DNA of 53,561 nucleotides, from IMG/VR virus record IMGVR_UViG_3300030618_000021, positions 1 to 53,561 of that record; one strand, 5' to 3'. Positions 40,570 through 50,015 of the stretch are shown one piece after another. This DNA is from a virus. Every line of letters starts with the position of its first letter. Positions within the stretch are counted from its first letter, which is position 1. The notes below the pieces were generated by a model. That model searched no databases. It was given only the letters and a program-made list of their open reading frames with translations, and was not told where the DNA came from. Made by a program: the position numbers and the translations under genes.

Positions 40570-41055
40570 ATGAATCTTGAACAGACATTGAGCCTACAAG
40601 CAGCGAAAAAGGCTCCTGAGGGTGACGGAGAGCCCGGACCCGGACACAAGATTTTCAATGGTTTCTTTGTTAAGGTTGAGCACCCAGCAGGCAGTGTACG
40701 CACTGGGATCGCTCCCGATGGTCAGACATGGGCCGTACGAATGGCTAATGACTACGGTGAGCTCCCAGGCTCGATTGGGAGCGACGGAGATCCGGTGGAT
40801 GCCTATCTAGGTCCCCACAATGATGCTAAACTCGTACACGTCATCCATATGCATGATCCTGACGGGGCATATAACGAGGACAAAGCCATGATCGGGTTCA
40901 AGGGCCAGAAGTCTGCTATCGCCGCGTTTCGTAAGCATTATGCGCCGGGCGTAGCCAAAATCGGGGCTATTACATCACATACTGTTGCTGGTTTTCGTAA
41001 GCAAGTGCGACTGTCGAAAAAGGCAGGCGGCAAAAAGCTACACGCAACTTACTAA
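40570..41055 (+). CDS. inorganic-pyrophosphatase-like domain protein
   Basis: NDYGELPGSIGSDGDPVDAYLG strongly recalls the soluble pyrophosphatase signature (DGDPxD preceded by YGxxPG), a domain seen in several phage head-region proteins. Residue count (161) is close to the bacterial enzyme. Catalytic competence is uncertain because the other metal-binding aspartates are not clear. ATG 40570 with AAAGGA upstream; upstream in-frame codons are untranslated. Confidence 0.5.
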   Translation: MNLEQTLSLQAAKKAPEGDGEPGPGHKIFNGFFVKVEHPAGSVRTGIAPDGQTWAVRMANDYGELPGSIGSDGDPVDAYLGPHNDAKLVHVIHMHDPDGAYNEDKAMIGFKGQKSAIAAFRKHYAPGVAKIGAITSHTVAGFRKQVRLSKKAGGKKLHATY

Positions 41056-41112
41056 TGATTTACCTGTGCAGCGAGCAATCGCTCTCTAGAACATTCTTAT
41101 GAGGGCGTGACG

Positions 41113-42606
41113 ATGGCAGCTCCTACAGGACCCATTCAACTCATCGGTACAATAGAAAGTTCCTTGGGAGTTCCGTTCAACGGGGCTTTTCTATTGCAGT
41201 TGAATACATACGGCTCCGTTTTACCATCAGCCGGTGGTGGGAAATACATCGGAGTCAGTCCAACTACTGTTGTACGTGTTCCGGTTATCAATGGACAGGT
41301 ACAGGCATCACCCCAGATTTATGTTTGGGGCAACGATGCAATGCAGGGCAATACGTGGTACATCGTCAAGCAGATAGACAGTAACGGCAACATTCTGATG
41401 ACGATTAATGTGCTGATCGTTGGCAGCTCTCCCTATGATTTGGGATCGATGCAGCCCTATCAGACAGCCGGACTTCCGTCGTATCTGGCTATCGGGCAGC
41501 TCCTGGGCCAACCCGGCCCTCCATTAGTCCCGTACGGCGCGTGGTCGTCAACAGTAAATTACCCTGCTGGAGCTGTGGTCTCGAACGGTGGCCAATCCTT
41601 TATCAGCTTGCAGGCCGGAAACATTGGATACCCTCCTACGCTTGCAGGATCAGCTCCATTCTGGATGCTACTGGCGAACGGCTATCAGCTCAATGAGTAC
41701 ATTGCATCGATCACATTCACAGGCGTTCAGACAATGGTCGTTACACATGGGCTTAATACGCTAACGCCTATCATCCAAGCATTTGTAGCATCTGGAACGA
41801 CGCAGTACACAGCAAATGTTATTGACGCGAACAATATTCAGCTCAAGTGGTTTGGAGCAGCGGTTGTTCAGTTGCTCGTTGCCACACCCTCCGAGTTCAT
41901 CAACACAGCAGCCTCATACAACGCATCAGCTCTGCCGACTGGTGGACTTGTAGCCCATTGGCCGATGAACGAGGGTTCAGGATCGACGTTCTACAACACA
42001 CAAAATAGTGCGAACAACATTACAGCCACTGGTGTTACCTGGGCTGATCTACCGGGTACATCTCAGCTTGCTCCAACATTTGCTGATGGTAGTTCTGCTG
42101 TTGCTGCTGTCGTCGATCCTCTAGCGGACTTTGATGGGTCAAAACCGTTCTGTGTTTCGATGTGGATTGAGAACAATGCGCCGGATACACACATCAGAAA
42201 TCTGTTGACAGGTTTGTTTCCAGGTGGGATCGCAAACCAGAACACAACGGGTTTCAACTGGACGATTCAAGGGGCAACCGGGTCTCTCGTTCGGAATTTC
42301 AGTACACCCACAACAGTCGGCACGCTTTATCACATTGTTTGGATGTATGACGGATCAAAGAGTGCTGGAGCTGTCAGCTCGTTGACCGGATTGTTCCGAT
42401 ACGTCAATGGTGCGGCTGATAATAATACGTTCGGACCGACAACCAGCAATCTCACAGTCACACAGTTCTCAGCCACGCCCGTTACATTGGGTGGCGCTGC
42501 TAGTGGCGGCTTTGTGGGCAAGATTGCTGGTCTCCGTGTCTACAACAGAATGTTGCAGGCTTTTGAAATCACACAGCTTTATCAAGCTGGACCGGCAGGA
42601 GTGTAG
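41113..42606 (+). CDS. tail protein with LamG-like C-terminal domain
   Basis: The C-terminal 220 residues (VAHWPMNEGSGSTFYN, then KPFCVSMWIENN and YHIVWMYDGS, and KIAGLRVYNRML) match the LamG/concanavalin-type beta sandwich that binds glycans. A middle segment, about 145-195 (YGAWSSTVNYPAGAVVSNGG), resembles a chitin-binding CBM5/12 module. The N-terminus would attach to the tail. Likely a receptor-binding or tail-fibre protein. ATG 41113 has GAGGG seven bases upstream. Confidence 0.7.
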   Translation: MAAPTGPIQLIGTIESSLGVPFNGAFLLQLNTYGSVLPSAGGGKYIGVSPTTVVRVPVINGQVQASPQIYVWGNDAMQGNTWYIVKQIDSNGNILMTINVLIVGSSPYDLGSMQPYQTAGLPSYLAIGQLLGQPGPPLVPYGAWSSTVNYPAGAVVSNGGQSFISLQAGNIGYPPTLAGSAPFWMLLANGYQLNEYIASITFTGVQTMVVTHGLNTLTPIIQAFVASGTTQYTANVIDANNIQLKWFGAAVVQLLVATPSEFINTAASYNASALPTGGLVAHWPMNEGSGSTFYNTQNSANNITATGVTWADLPGTSQLAPTFADGSSAVAAVVDPLADFDGSKPFCVSMWIENNAPDTHIRNLLTGLFPGGIANQNTTGFNWTIQGATGSLVRNFSTPTTVGTLYHIVWMYDGSKSAGAVSSLTGLFRYVNGAADNNTFGPTTSNLTVTQFSATPVTLGGAASGGFVGKIAGLRVYNRMLQAFEITQLYQAGPAGV

Positions 42607-42609
42607 ATC

Positions 42610-44982
42610 ATGTCCATCGTAGCGTTTCCAGCACAAGTTTCGAGCACTACTTTCTATGCCAGTCAATGCGGCTGTGCCCTTGATGGTGTGACAGATGATG
42701 CTCCAATCATCAATGCCATTCTCGCTACAGCAACACAGGCTACGCCCATTAAGTTCATCATTGATGGCTTAGCAGCGGTATCTGACCTTACGATCTCGCC
42801 CCTTGGTTTCACAACGATTGAGGGTTTGGGTTGGTCAACAGGATTTATCCGGATTCCCTCGGGTACGTTCTCCAATAACGGTATCAGCATTGGGCCGTAT
42901 TCGTTATCCAATCCTTATCAGGATGGACAGACTGTTGCGTCGCCTGCAATAACAGCGAACTACATTGAGTTGCGTGATTTCAGTATGAATCTGAATTTCC
43001 CATCGGGGAATCCGTCGTTTACAGCAGCGAATTTCCCTGTGTCTGGCGCACCACCTCATGCAACGTTTGGAATTTGTCTATTCGGTTGCAATGAAGTATT
43101 GATCGATCATCTCCTGCTTTTAGCACCTCCGTACTACAACATTCTTGTGTCGAACTGCACGAACGTAACGGTCCAAAATTGTGATCTCTTGTCCAACACG
43201 CAACTGCGTGATGGTGTTCACATTGACGGGCCGTCATCCAACATCAAGGTGCTCAATTGCGATATTGCAACTGGCGATGACGGTATCGCGATTAACTGCC
43301 CTGAGGGTGCTGGTGGTGATATCAACGGTGTGTTCATTGACAACTGCCGGTTCACAGCTGCGGGTAGCTTGGTGCGTATTTACACGTCAACATCCGCACT
43401 CCCAGGAGCTATTTATCATGCCCGCAACATTGTGATTTCGAACTGCACTGGAACATCACTCGGTGCGCCGATTCATATTGGTGTTGAGGGTGCTCCAGCA
43501 TCTACTGTGGAGCAGGTGCATGATGTCATTGTGAGCAATTGCAGCTTTGGATCAAATGCAGCTGAGAGTGTTGGTTTCCTTTCAATCAACATGCCGTTCG
43601 ATCTGGTCATCATCCGTGACTGCATATATTTGCCGACAACAACGAGCCCGGTGGTGGCTGTACAGTCGCTTTCGACAGCAGGTACATTGGAACTGCGCAA
43701 CCTCAAGGTCATGCGGAATGCAGATGGCAACGCGGCACCTGCGTTTATTTCACTGCAAAACTGCACGATTAACAAATTGGTCCTTGATATTAGTGTTGAG
43801 GATTTGGTGGGGAGTTCCTACACACCACTCCCAACAGTAATAACTGCATCAGGAGCATTCGGCAGCGGCAGCGGCTCAACAATAAGTCATCTTGTCATTG
43901 AGCGAATCGGTACGCTCCATATTACTCAGCTATTTGACTCTACGTTTGGACCCGCCTTTACGGTTACATCCGTTGAGGGCAGCGGTGTTCTGAACACAGG
44001 CTGGGAGATACCAGATGCCAACATGGGCAACAACTCGCCTTATATCTCCAGCACAGAGGCCGGGGATGTGTCGATCAAAATTAGTGGTGTGCCTTATGCG
44101 TTTCAGTTCTCATCCGGGGTTGCTCCGCTTGCATTCAATTTGCTGTCTAGCGGAGTAAATCTTTCAGCAGCGATGGTCCTGGGTAGTGGGGCGAGCCTGA
44201 CAGCGAGCGGTGGTGGTTCGATTAGTGCTAACGAGCTGAACGGTGCGCTTGTTCCCGCATCGAGCGCGGTACTAGGCTCAAATTCGTTGGGACAGCTTAC
44301 CAATAACTCAGCGTCGTTCCCATCGTTGACAGGGACCAACCTGCACACAGGGGCTAATACGTTTTCTGGTGTGGTGACGGGAGCAGGCTTTACGGCAACC
44401 GGTGCAGCCCCACTCCTTATCCCCAATAGCACGTTCATCGAAGCACTAACGAGCGGTGGCGGCGCTGCTGCAATCATTGGGGTGAGTGGTGGCGCGGGCA
44501 ATGCACTGTTGGTGGGATCTCCAGCAGCAACTGGCACAGGCGGTGTTCATCTTTACGCCAGCGGTACGGATGCGTTGGATGTCACAAGTCTTGGTGTATT
44601 TTCCAACGTGCCGCTCACAGCTCCGAATATTAATCAGGTTTTGTATGCCGAGTTTTTCCTGGGGCTAACTGGAGCAGTCCTTTCGACGACTGGTGCAATA
44701 ACACCAAGTACGGGTTTATATCGGATATCGACGCAGGTTCGAGTTGTTGGTGGAGCTACAGCTGGGACTGTTGTGTTGACAGCGAACTGGACGGACAGCC
44801 ATGCAGTTGAGGGCAATACGATGGCGAATGTTTCCTTAGTAAACGCGTCTAATACGTTCCAAAGTATTATGGTGATAGCCAACGGCGGAACAGCTTTGAA
44901 ATTCAATACCACATGCGCCGCGACAGGATCTTATTCGTATGATCTTGCAGTCATGTTCGAGTTAATACCCGCAGTAGCTTAG
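42610..44982 (+). CDS. tailspike protein, right-handed beta-helix (GH28/pectate-lyase-like)
   Basis: Residues 1-380 form a beta-helix: CALDGVTDDAPIINA at the start (typical D-G-x-x-DD pattern), then repeated NC turns and TGDDGIAI, which carries the DD catalytic pair of GH28-type polygalacturonases. The C-terminal half is glycine/serine-rich with short beta repeats, ending in a compact TNF-like beta domain (FFLGLTGAVLSTTGAITPSTGLYR). Probable role: degrading host surface polysaccharide. The gene follows the LamG protein by three bases. Confidence 0.75.
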   Translation: MSIVAFPAQVSSTTFYASQCGCALDGVTDDAPIINAILATATQATPIKFIIDGLAAVSDLTISPLGFTTIEGLGWSTGFIRIPSGTFSNNGISIGPYSLSNPYQDGQTVASPAITANYIELRDFSMNLNFPSGNPSFTAANFPVSGAPPHATFGICLFGCNEVLIDHLLLLAPPYYNILVSNCTNVTVQNCDLLSNTQLRDGVHIDGPSSNIKVLNCDIATGDDGIAINCPEGAGGDINGVFIDNCRFTAAGSLVRIYTSTSALPGAIYHARNIVISNCTGTSLGAPIHIGVEGAPASTVEQVHDVIVSNCSFGSNAAESVGFLSINMPFDLVIIRDCIYLPTTTSPVVAVQSLSTAGTLELRNLKVMRNADGNAAPAFISLQNCTINKLVLDISVEDLVGSSYTPLPTVITASGAFGSGSGSTISHLVIERIGTLHITQLFDSTFGPAFTVTSVEGSGVLNTGWEIPDANMGNNSPYISSTEAGDVSIKISGVPYAFQFSSGVAPLAFNLLSSGVNLSAAMVLGSGASLTASGGGSISANELNGALVPASSAVLGSNSLGQLTNNSASFPSLTGTNLHTGANTFSGVVTGAGFTATGAAPLLIPNSTFIEALTSGGGAAAIIGVSGGAGNALLVGSPAATGTGGVHLYASGTDALDVTSLGVFSNVPLTAPNINQVLYAEFFLGLTGAVLSTTGAITPSTGLYRISTQVRVVGGATAGTVVLTANWTDSHAVEGNTMANVSLVNASNTFQSIMVIANGGTALKFNTTCAATGSYSYDLAVMFELIPAVA

Positions 44983-45016
44983 CGCAACATAAAGTCAGTG
45001 GGAAAGGGACTTATTT

Positions 45017-45502
45017 ATGACGGTCAATCAAATATGGATCAGGATCATTGACAGTATTCTCAGTGGGGCAGCATTCTCGATATTTGCCTGCATCTTGATG
45101 TTTGCCCGGTACAGGAAACAGAACAGTAAAGGTGTGTTGTTCGCAATTGCATTTTGCATCATTACAGCAGGCAACGCCTTTTGTGTGGCATACGACCTGT
45201 ACAACAATTCTCACGTACTGATGACAATCATAGGGCCGCTTGCATCAGTCACTAAGATTCTGTTCGCACTGTACTGCTGGCATAATTTCAGTGCGATTGC
45301 TATTGTTGTCCGCAAGCACATACAAGACTACTTTTTGCAGAACAATCCTGAGGCGCATATTGACCGGCAGCAGCGTCGGATAAATCTGGGATACCTATCA
45401 GAGATGACACGAGCACGGGCCACTGCGGTTTTGTCTTGGACGATGATGAGGAGCACGGCAAATGACAATCCCGATTCCGGCGTGGGTATCAACCCTCGGT
45501 AG
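45017..45502 (+). CDS. membrane protein, 161 aa (possible lysis gene)
   Basis: Three hydrophobic segments in the first 100 residues (SGAAFSIFACILMFA; GVLFAIAFCIITAGNAFCVA; IIGPLASVTKILFALYCW), then a charged tail. AAAGGG upstream of the ATG. A three-TM protein close to a one-TM protein and a lysozyme fits a class I holin, but this is inference. Confidence 0.55.
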   Translation: MTVNQIWIRIIDSILSGAAFSIFACILMFARYRKQNSKGVLFAIAFCIITAGNAFCVAYDLYNNSHVLMTIIGPLASVTKILFALYCWHNFSAIAIVVRKHIQDYFLQNNPEAHIDRQQRRINLGYLSEMTRARATAVLSWTMMRSTANDNPDSGVGINPR

Positions 45503-45815
45503 TTTGTCGCCCCTCATCGTGGGGGTGGCTGGCATTCTGGTGGGCCGTAAAACAAAAGCGGCGACGGACGATGTCAGGTACAGTGATTTGCATACGCGCA
45601 TCACCACTCTTGAGGAGGTCCAGTCAAAGCATGTGCAGACTTTAGCAGCCGTGCAACAGACTTTAGAGTTCTTTGAGGATCGGTTTATTCGCATAGAGCA
45701 GGTTGGCGATGCTACAGCTGGAATGGTTGCTGAAATGCGTGGAATGCTTTATGCCATGAACGGACAAGTTCCGCCCCCGATACAAATAGCTCCGATGCTG
45801 CCGAGGCGCAGATAG
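45462..45815 (+). CDS. membrane-anchored coiled-coil protein, 117 aa
   Basis: One N-terminal transmembrane helix (LSPLIVGVAGILVGRK) and a long helix (TRITTLEEVQSKHVQTLAAVQQTLEFFEDR). This architecture resembles phage spanin or holin-accessory proteins. It overlaps both neighbours. Confidence 0.5.
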   Translation: MTIPIPAWVSTLGSLSPLIVGVAGILVGRKTKAATDDVRYSDLHTRITTLEEVQSKHVQTLAAVQQTLEFFEDRFIRIEQVGDATAGMVAEMRGMLYAMNGQVPPPIQIAPMLPRRR

Positions 45816-46537
45816 TGAATCAGTTCGATATACAAACCGCAGCGCTCTCTAATCGCAGGTGCTGGCAGATAGCACGTAAGACATTACGGGTTGACCCACG
45901 CTGTGCCCAGAGAGATCAGCTCCAACTTTATGTTGCACGTTTACACGATGCATTGGATACGATAGGCGACGAGTACCTGAACGATCCAGATACTGTTGAG
46001 GACAACACGAACAAGCATCATGGGATCTTGCTGGCAGTGGCTACCCCCATGATTGCCGGAGCCTATCTGGCAGGCTATCGCCAGACGAGTGCAATCCTTG
46101 ATCAGAAAGTATCTCCGGCAACGGTCCAGCTGATTCAAGCTGAGGCTCAAGGCCGGGCCGGGTACATGGCGTCAACCATGACCCAGACGACGCGGGAACG
46201 GGCTCCTGTGCTCTCGGGCGACCCAGACAGCGATCAGGAGCTTACCCAGGCATTCAGGGGTGGTTATACGTTCTCTAAAGATCGTGCTAAGGCTGCTACG
46301 ACCTACGAGATGGTCAAAGGCTATAAGGCCATGGTGGAACGCTCCCTGAGAGCCTCAGGACAGTCTTGGGGCAAGTGGTGGGAAGTTTCTGATGCTCATG
46401 AGGTTCAGGATGACTGCGATTTGAACGAGGATGCTGGCGTAATCCCGATAGGGCAGGAGTTTCCGTCTGGAGATCAACAGGAACCTCAACACCTTTTTTG
46501 CCAATGTAGTGTTTTCTATACAAGGATGGATCTATGA
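45815..46537 (+). CDS. MuF-like minor head protein (gp7/gp30 type)
   Basis: The end of the protein has the pattern WWEVSDAHEVQDDCD, then G-IPIGQEFPSG, then P-x-HLFCQC. This matches the C-terminal D-C ... PxHxxCRC motif of SPP1 gp7/Mu gp30 minor head proteins, which organise the head-tail connector. The preceding 150 residues are helical, as expected. GTG start overlaps the upstream TAG. Confidence 0.65.
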   Translation: MNQFDIQTAALSNRRCWQIARKTLRVDPRCAQRDQLQLYVARLHDALDTIGDEYLNDPDTVEDNTNKHHGILLAVATPMIAGAYLAGYRQTSAILDQKVSPATVQLIQAEAQGRAGYMASTMTQTTRERAPVLSGDPDSDQELTQAFRGGYTFSKDRAKAATTYEMVKGYKAMVERSLRASGQSWGKWWEVSDAHEVQDDCDLNEDAGVIPIGQEFPSGDQQEPQHLFCQCSVFYTRMDL

Positions 46538-47304
46538 CGATCAACAAATGGTGTTTGGTAGCTCTTACGGTGTGTGGTTGTGCCTGCTTAATTGTGTTGA
46601 CGATGTTTCTGTTGACAGCACGCCATACTGACTTAGTGTTGCAGAATCGTACAGCCGTGTTTATGGACTCTACAACGGCAGTTGTCAAAACGTTGACTAA
46701 GGCATGCCCTATTGGGGTCAGTGCAGGACCCGATTGCGGTCTACTGGTACAGCTCAACAACTCCATTGTGCAGCTCAATAATGTCACTGTGCAATTGAAA
46801 TCGGTTGCTGGTGGTGTCAATAATCTTATGTTTGCCAGCACCCAGACAGTCAACAGTCTTAACGCTACGGTTGAAAAGATCAATCGGGACTGTGGGGATA
46901 AAGCTGACGATGCATGCGGAACATTAGCCGACGTTGCCAAGACACTCAACACTTTTCGGAGGACGGCGGGATACGCTGAGATAGCTGCGGATCACGAGGA
47001 TAAAAACCTTACGAAACTGGATGGACAAGAGGCTATGCTGTTTAGCGATTTTCATAATACGTTGGGATCAGGCAGAGATAGTATTGACAGTCTGACCATT
47101 CTGTTGAAAAACACAAACATTCCTGTAGTCATAAAGAACGTAGCTGACATGACGACAACCGGCAATCACATGTTGGTTACGGCTGACGCCGTGGAGACCA
47201 AGTTGACGAAATGCACACTACACCCTACGTTCGGCTGCACGTTCAAGGCTGATGCAATCTTTGGAGCTCAGGTGAGCGGCTATATCCTGTCAGGCTTGCA
47301 CTAA
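46534..47304 (+). CDS. membrane-anchored helical protein, 256 aa
   Basis: N-terminal transmembrane helix (CLVALTVCGCACLIVLTMFLL), then a long periplasmic-type region with helical repeats (LLVQLNNSIVQLNNVTVQL) and several cysteine pairs (about 55-70, 120-130, 230-240). ATGA overlap with the MuF-like gene. Could be a spanin-like or tail-interacting protein; unassigned. Confidence 0.5.
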   Translation: MTINKWCLVALTVCGCACLIVLTMFLLTARHTDLVLQNRTAVFMDSTTAVVKTLTKACPIGVSAGPDCGLLVQLNNSIVQLNNVTVQLKSVAGGVNNLMFASTQTVNSLNATVEKINRDCGDKADDACGTLADVAKTLNTFRRTAGYAEIAADHEDKNLTKLDGQEAMLFSDFHNTLGSGRDSIDSLTILLKNTNIPVVIKNVADMTTTGNHMLVTADAVETKLTKCTLHPTFGCTFKADAIFGAQVSGYILSGLH

Positions 47305-47367
47305 TTGTTGTAGAGTAGACGTATTCCTGTGGCAGCATTCATAAGTAAGTTTTGAGGTATAGAGGCG

Positions 47368-47517
47368 ATGGCACACGTCGGACACAAAGTCATGAAATGT
47401 CGCCAGTGCGGCGCAGTCGTTTTGCAGTGCCGTTGTATGGAACCAGATAAGACTGTTGAGTATGTCGACAGCTGTTCGCGTTGTGAATTAGTAGCTGCGA
47501 CACCAGGGAGGGTTTAG
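47368..47517 (+). CDS. zinc-ribbon protein, 49 aa
   Basis: ATG 47368 with AGAGG upstream. The sequence CRQCG, CRC, then CSRC provides a zinc ribbon. It sits just before the lysozyme gene, whose GGAGGG ribosome site overlaps this gene's last codons. Confidence 0.55.
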   Translation: MAHVGHKVMKCRQCGAVVLQCRCMEPDKTVEYVDSCSRCELVAATPGRV

Positions 47518-47519
47518 CT

Positions 47520-47966
47520 ATGCCGAACGTAAATAACTTTGTGTACGACCATGCCGGATTAGTACTGACAGAGGGTTTTGAGGGTCTACGGTTGGTAGGC
47601 TACCCGGATGTCAGGGGTGTTCCGACGAACGGCTACGGGCATACAGGACCTGATGTGTATATCGGGCAGATCATCGAACAAGCACAGGCTGAGGCATGGC
47701 TGGCAAGCGATATCGCTTGGGCGGCTCAGGCTGTCAACGATATGGTGACTGTCCCTATCGATCAGAATCAGTTTGATGCCTTGGTAGATTTCGTGTTCAA
47801 TGATGGAGCTCAGGCATTCAAAACTTCACACCTTTTGATATTCATCAACGAAAATAATTTTGCAGCAGCTGAGGACCAGTTTATGTTGTGGGTCAACTCC
47901 GGTGGCAAACGGTTCGATGGTCTGGTACGTCGTCGGACAGCCGAAGTCGCATTATTCAAGCAGTAA
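47520..47966 (+). CDS. endolysin, GH24 lysozyme
   Basis: Cleaves the host peptidoglycan glycan backbone. The catalytic triad follows the GH24 pattern E-x8-D-x5-T as E21, D30 and T36 (EGLRLVGYPDVRGVPTNGYGHT). The later NQFDALVDFVFNDG motif is also conserved. No signal peptide, so export would need a holin; membrane genes lie just upstream and a holin-like gene at 50984. At 148 aa it is a single domain of typical size. Confidence 0.92.
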   Translation: MPNVNNFVYDHAGLVLTEGFEGLRLVGYPDVRGVPTNGYGHTGPDVYIGQIIEQAQAEAWLASDIAWAAQAVNDMVTVPIDQNQFDALVDFVFNDGAQAFKTSHLLIFINENNFAAAEDQFMLWVNSGGKRFDGLVRRRTAEVALFKQ

Positions 47967-48006
47967 AACGCGAACAAGTTCATAGATTCAAAATGGGAGA
48001 AACACA

Positions 48007-49935
48007 ATGATTGCCAATCGTAGTTTGGTTCAGCAGCATGTACCGGGCGACGCTAAAGTGCGTGCTCGTTGGGCGCGAACGTTCGCGCCCTCGTCCAAGT
48101 TCTATTACACACGTGTTCGCTTGTTGAATGCGGCGCTGCCTGAGGAAACTGCGAACATCACAGCCAATACCACGATCAAGCGTCAGCCACTTATTATTGA
48201 CGCGAATACCCGCAATTACGGTCGTGTTGGAACGTTCATTCCCAAGTGCCTCGTCATAGCTGGCAATGCGGTACGGCGTGAGGCTCTAGGACAAGGCAAG
48301 AGCTATGCGATGGCATGGGTCGGTGAGAATGCGCTGCGAGACATGAACGTATTCGCCTCGGATGGCATCAGCTACGACGAGCTGTATCAGAAACTCAGTG
48401 CGGCGCTGCGTAAAAAGTTCAAACAGGGATCTGGTGATGGCTACGATGATGTTGCCGAGGTCGGGTACTCCTTAGGTGGCCCTTACATCAGTTCCGTGTT
48501 TCCGTTTGACAACAACGTTATTTTTTCACTCAACGGACAGACATTTCAACTGGATTACACCATCGATACGCAGGCTCGTACCGTGGCGTTCACGGGTACG
48601 CCTGTCAAGGTGGAGCAAGAGTATGTGGATGTGGACGGATGCGGCAGTATAGATTCGTTCGATCCTCGTTCCCGTGCTCCGTATGTCCCTACAGGGCTGC
48701 GAGTGAACCCAACGATGGTTCTGCCAAGCCTGTTTACTGTCTCGCTTGGTGCCGTTAATTCCGAGTTGCGGAATCCTATGTTTGGTGAGGCATTCTTGAA
48801 CGTAGACAAGGTGGTTAATGCCTATCTCAGCGACATCAAGAACGGTACTCATCAGGCCGTGGTTCCGTGGGGATCTCCCATCCCTCTTACACGGATGGTG
48901 TTTGCCGGTGAGCTGCGAAATCGCGGTGTGAATTCGCCAGCAGATTTCTTTGTATGGGTCGATGCCAACAAGTCCAAAACGGTTAGCGGAGATCCTGTTG
49001 ACGCGGACGACTTTGCGTACATCGGCGACCCCAAGAAAAAGGAGACTTGGAAATTGCCCATTCATGATAAGGGACATGTGCGGGATGCGATGTCACGGTT
49101 CGATCAGACGGATCTGCCGTCTGAGGCCAAACCCAAGGTCGCCCGTAAGATTTCCAAGCGGGCTAAGGGCATGGGTATCGATACGACCGACTTTGACAAG
49201 GAATACACTGTCAAGGCCGGTGGTCCTGGGAGTGGGCCGCGTCCCCACGGTGGCTCGGGAACAGGGCACAGCAACAGTAACGATCAGGCGGCAACAGTAA
49301 GTGAGTTTAAGAATCGTGGTTATAGCGGACACGAGACACCAGACCCAGACGGAACAGTTCATCTGTCCAAGTCCAGTGACGATCCGAACACGGGCGACCG
49401 TGATGCCCACATTCATGAGGATGGATCATGGACACATTCTGATGAGCACTACAACACTAAGAAAGGCGGCGCGTCATACGACGTGGCTAAGCAGCTTGGG
49501 CCTGTTGCAGTGAAAGCTGGAGGTCCAGGCAGCGGTCCCAGACCTGGCGGTGGCCACGATGCTTATGATGACGGACAGCACGGTAAAAAACCCAGCAATG
49601 ATGAACGTGGTTATGAGGACGGACAGAGAGATCCAGCCGGTTTCAAGCATGACCATGACTCACGAGATGCTACAGTTGCAGCGTTTAAGGACAAGGGTTA
49701 CAAAGAGGATACTCCTGAACCCGGTACAGAAACAGTGGACCATGGTGGACGCTCTTTGAGTCGCGATGACGGTGCTAAGGGGTTCAAACATGCTGAGGTG
49801 CATCCTGACGGCACGTTCACACACACTGCTGGACCGTGGGATACGTATCGCGGGCGGAATGCGGGTGAGGTAGGCAAACTGCTAGGAGCCACCAGTAAGA
49901 AAAAGTCACTACGTGCAAAGCTGTTGGGCCGGTAG
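48007..49935 (+). CDS. virion-region protein with DUF6582-like domain and duplicated AGGPGSGPRP modules
   Basis: Residues 1-340 have mixed alpha/beta sequence without a known family. Residues about 345-400 (ETWKLPIHDKGHVRDAMSRF, then KVARKISKRAKGMGI) resemble the DUF6582 domain found in phage prohead-protease or portal-linked proteins. Two tandem modules follow, each opening with VKAGGPGSGPRP (near 403 and 504). Each contains ATV-x2-FK-x2-GY and a G-x-HxE-x2-PDG or AHIHEDG strand set. A processed or modular capsid-associated protein is likely; this is inference. AGAAACACA precedes the ATG. Confidence 0.55.
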   Translation: MIANRSLVQQHVPGDAKVRARWARTFAPSSKFYYTRVRLLNAALPEETANITANTTIKRQPLIIDANTRNYGRVGTFIPKCLVIAGNAVRREALGQGKSYAMAWVGENALRDMNVFASDGISYDELYQKLSAALRKKFKQGSGDGYDDVAEVGYSLGGPYISSVFPFDNNVIFSLNGQTFQLDYTIDTQARTVAFTGTPVKVEQEYVDVDGCGSIDSFDPRSRAPYVPTGLRVNPTMVLPSLFTVSLGAVNSELRNPMFGEAFLNVDKVVNAYLSDIKNGTHQAVVPWGSPIPLTRMVFAGELRNRGVNSPADFFVWVDANKSKTVSGDPVDADDFAYIGDPKKKETWKLPIHDKGHVRDAMSRFDQTDLPSEAKPKVARKISKRAKGMGIDTTDFDKEYTVKAGGPGSGPRPHGGSGTGHSNSNDQAATVSEFKNRGYSGHETPDPDGTVHLSKSSDDPNTGDRDAHIHEDGSWTHSDEHYNTKKGGASYDVAKQLGPVAVKAGGPGSGPRPGGGHDAYDDGQHGKKPSNDERGYEDGQRDPAGFKHDHDSRDATVAAFKDKGYKEDTPEPGTETVDHGGRSLSRDDGAKGFKHAEVHPDGTFTHTAGPWDTYRGRNAGEVGKLLGATSKKKSLRAKLLGR

Positions 49936-49964
49936 TTCTAAGGCAACAGTTTCTCCCTCAGTGC

Positions 49965-49990
49965 ATGGCCGGGCTCATTGTCCCGGCCAT
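49965..49990 (+). terminator. intrinsic terminator
   Basis: ATGGCCGGG pairs with CCCGGCCAT over an 8-base loop, followed by CTCTGTTTTG. It ends the 48007 transcript. Confidence 0.75.
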
Positions 49991-50015
49991 CTCTGTTTTG
50001 CTAGAGGGTGTCATA

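Noticed and set aside
41113-44982. Diversity-generating retroelement in the tail genes
   Set aside because: No reverse transcriptase and no template-like second copy of the LamG or tailspike ends was seen.
46314-46952. 212-codon minus ORF
   Set aside because: Opposite the MuF-like C-terminal motif and a membrane protein; no ribosome site.
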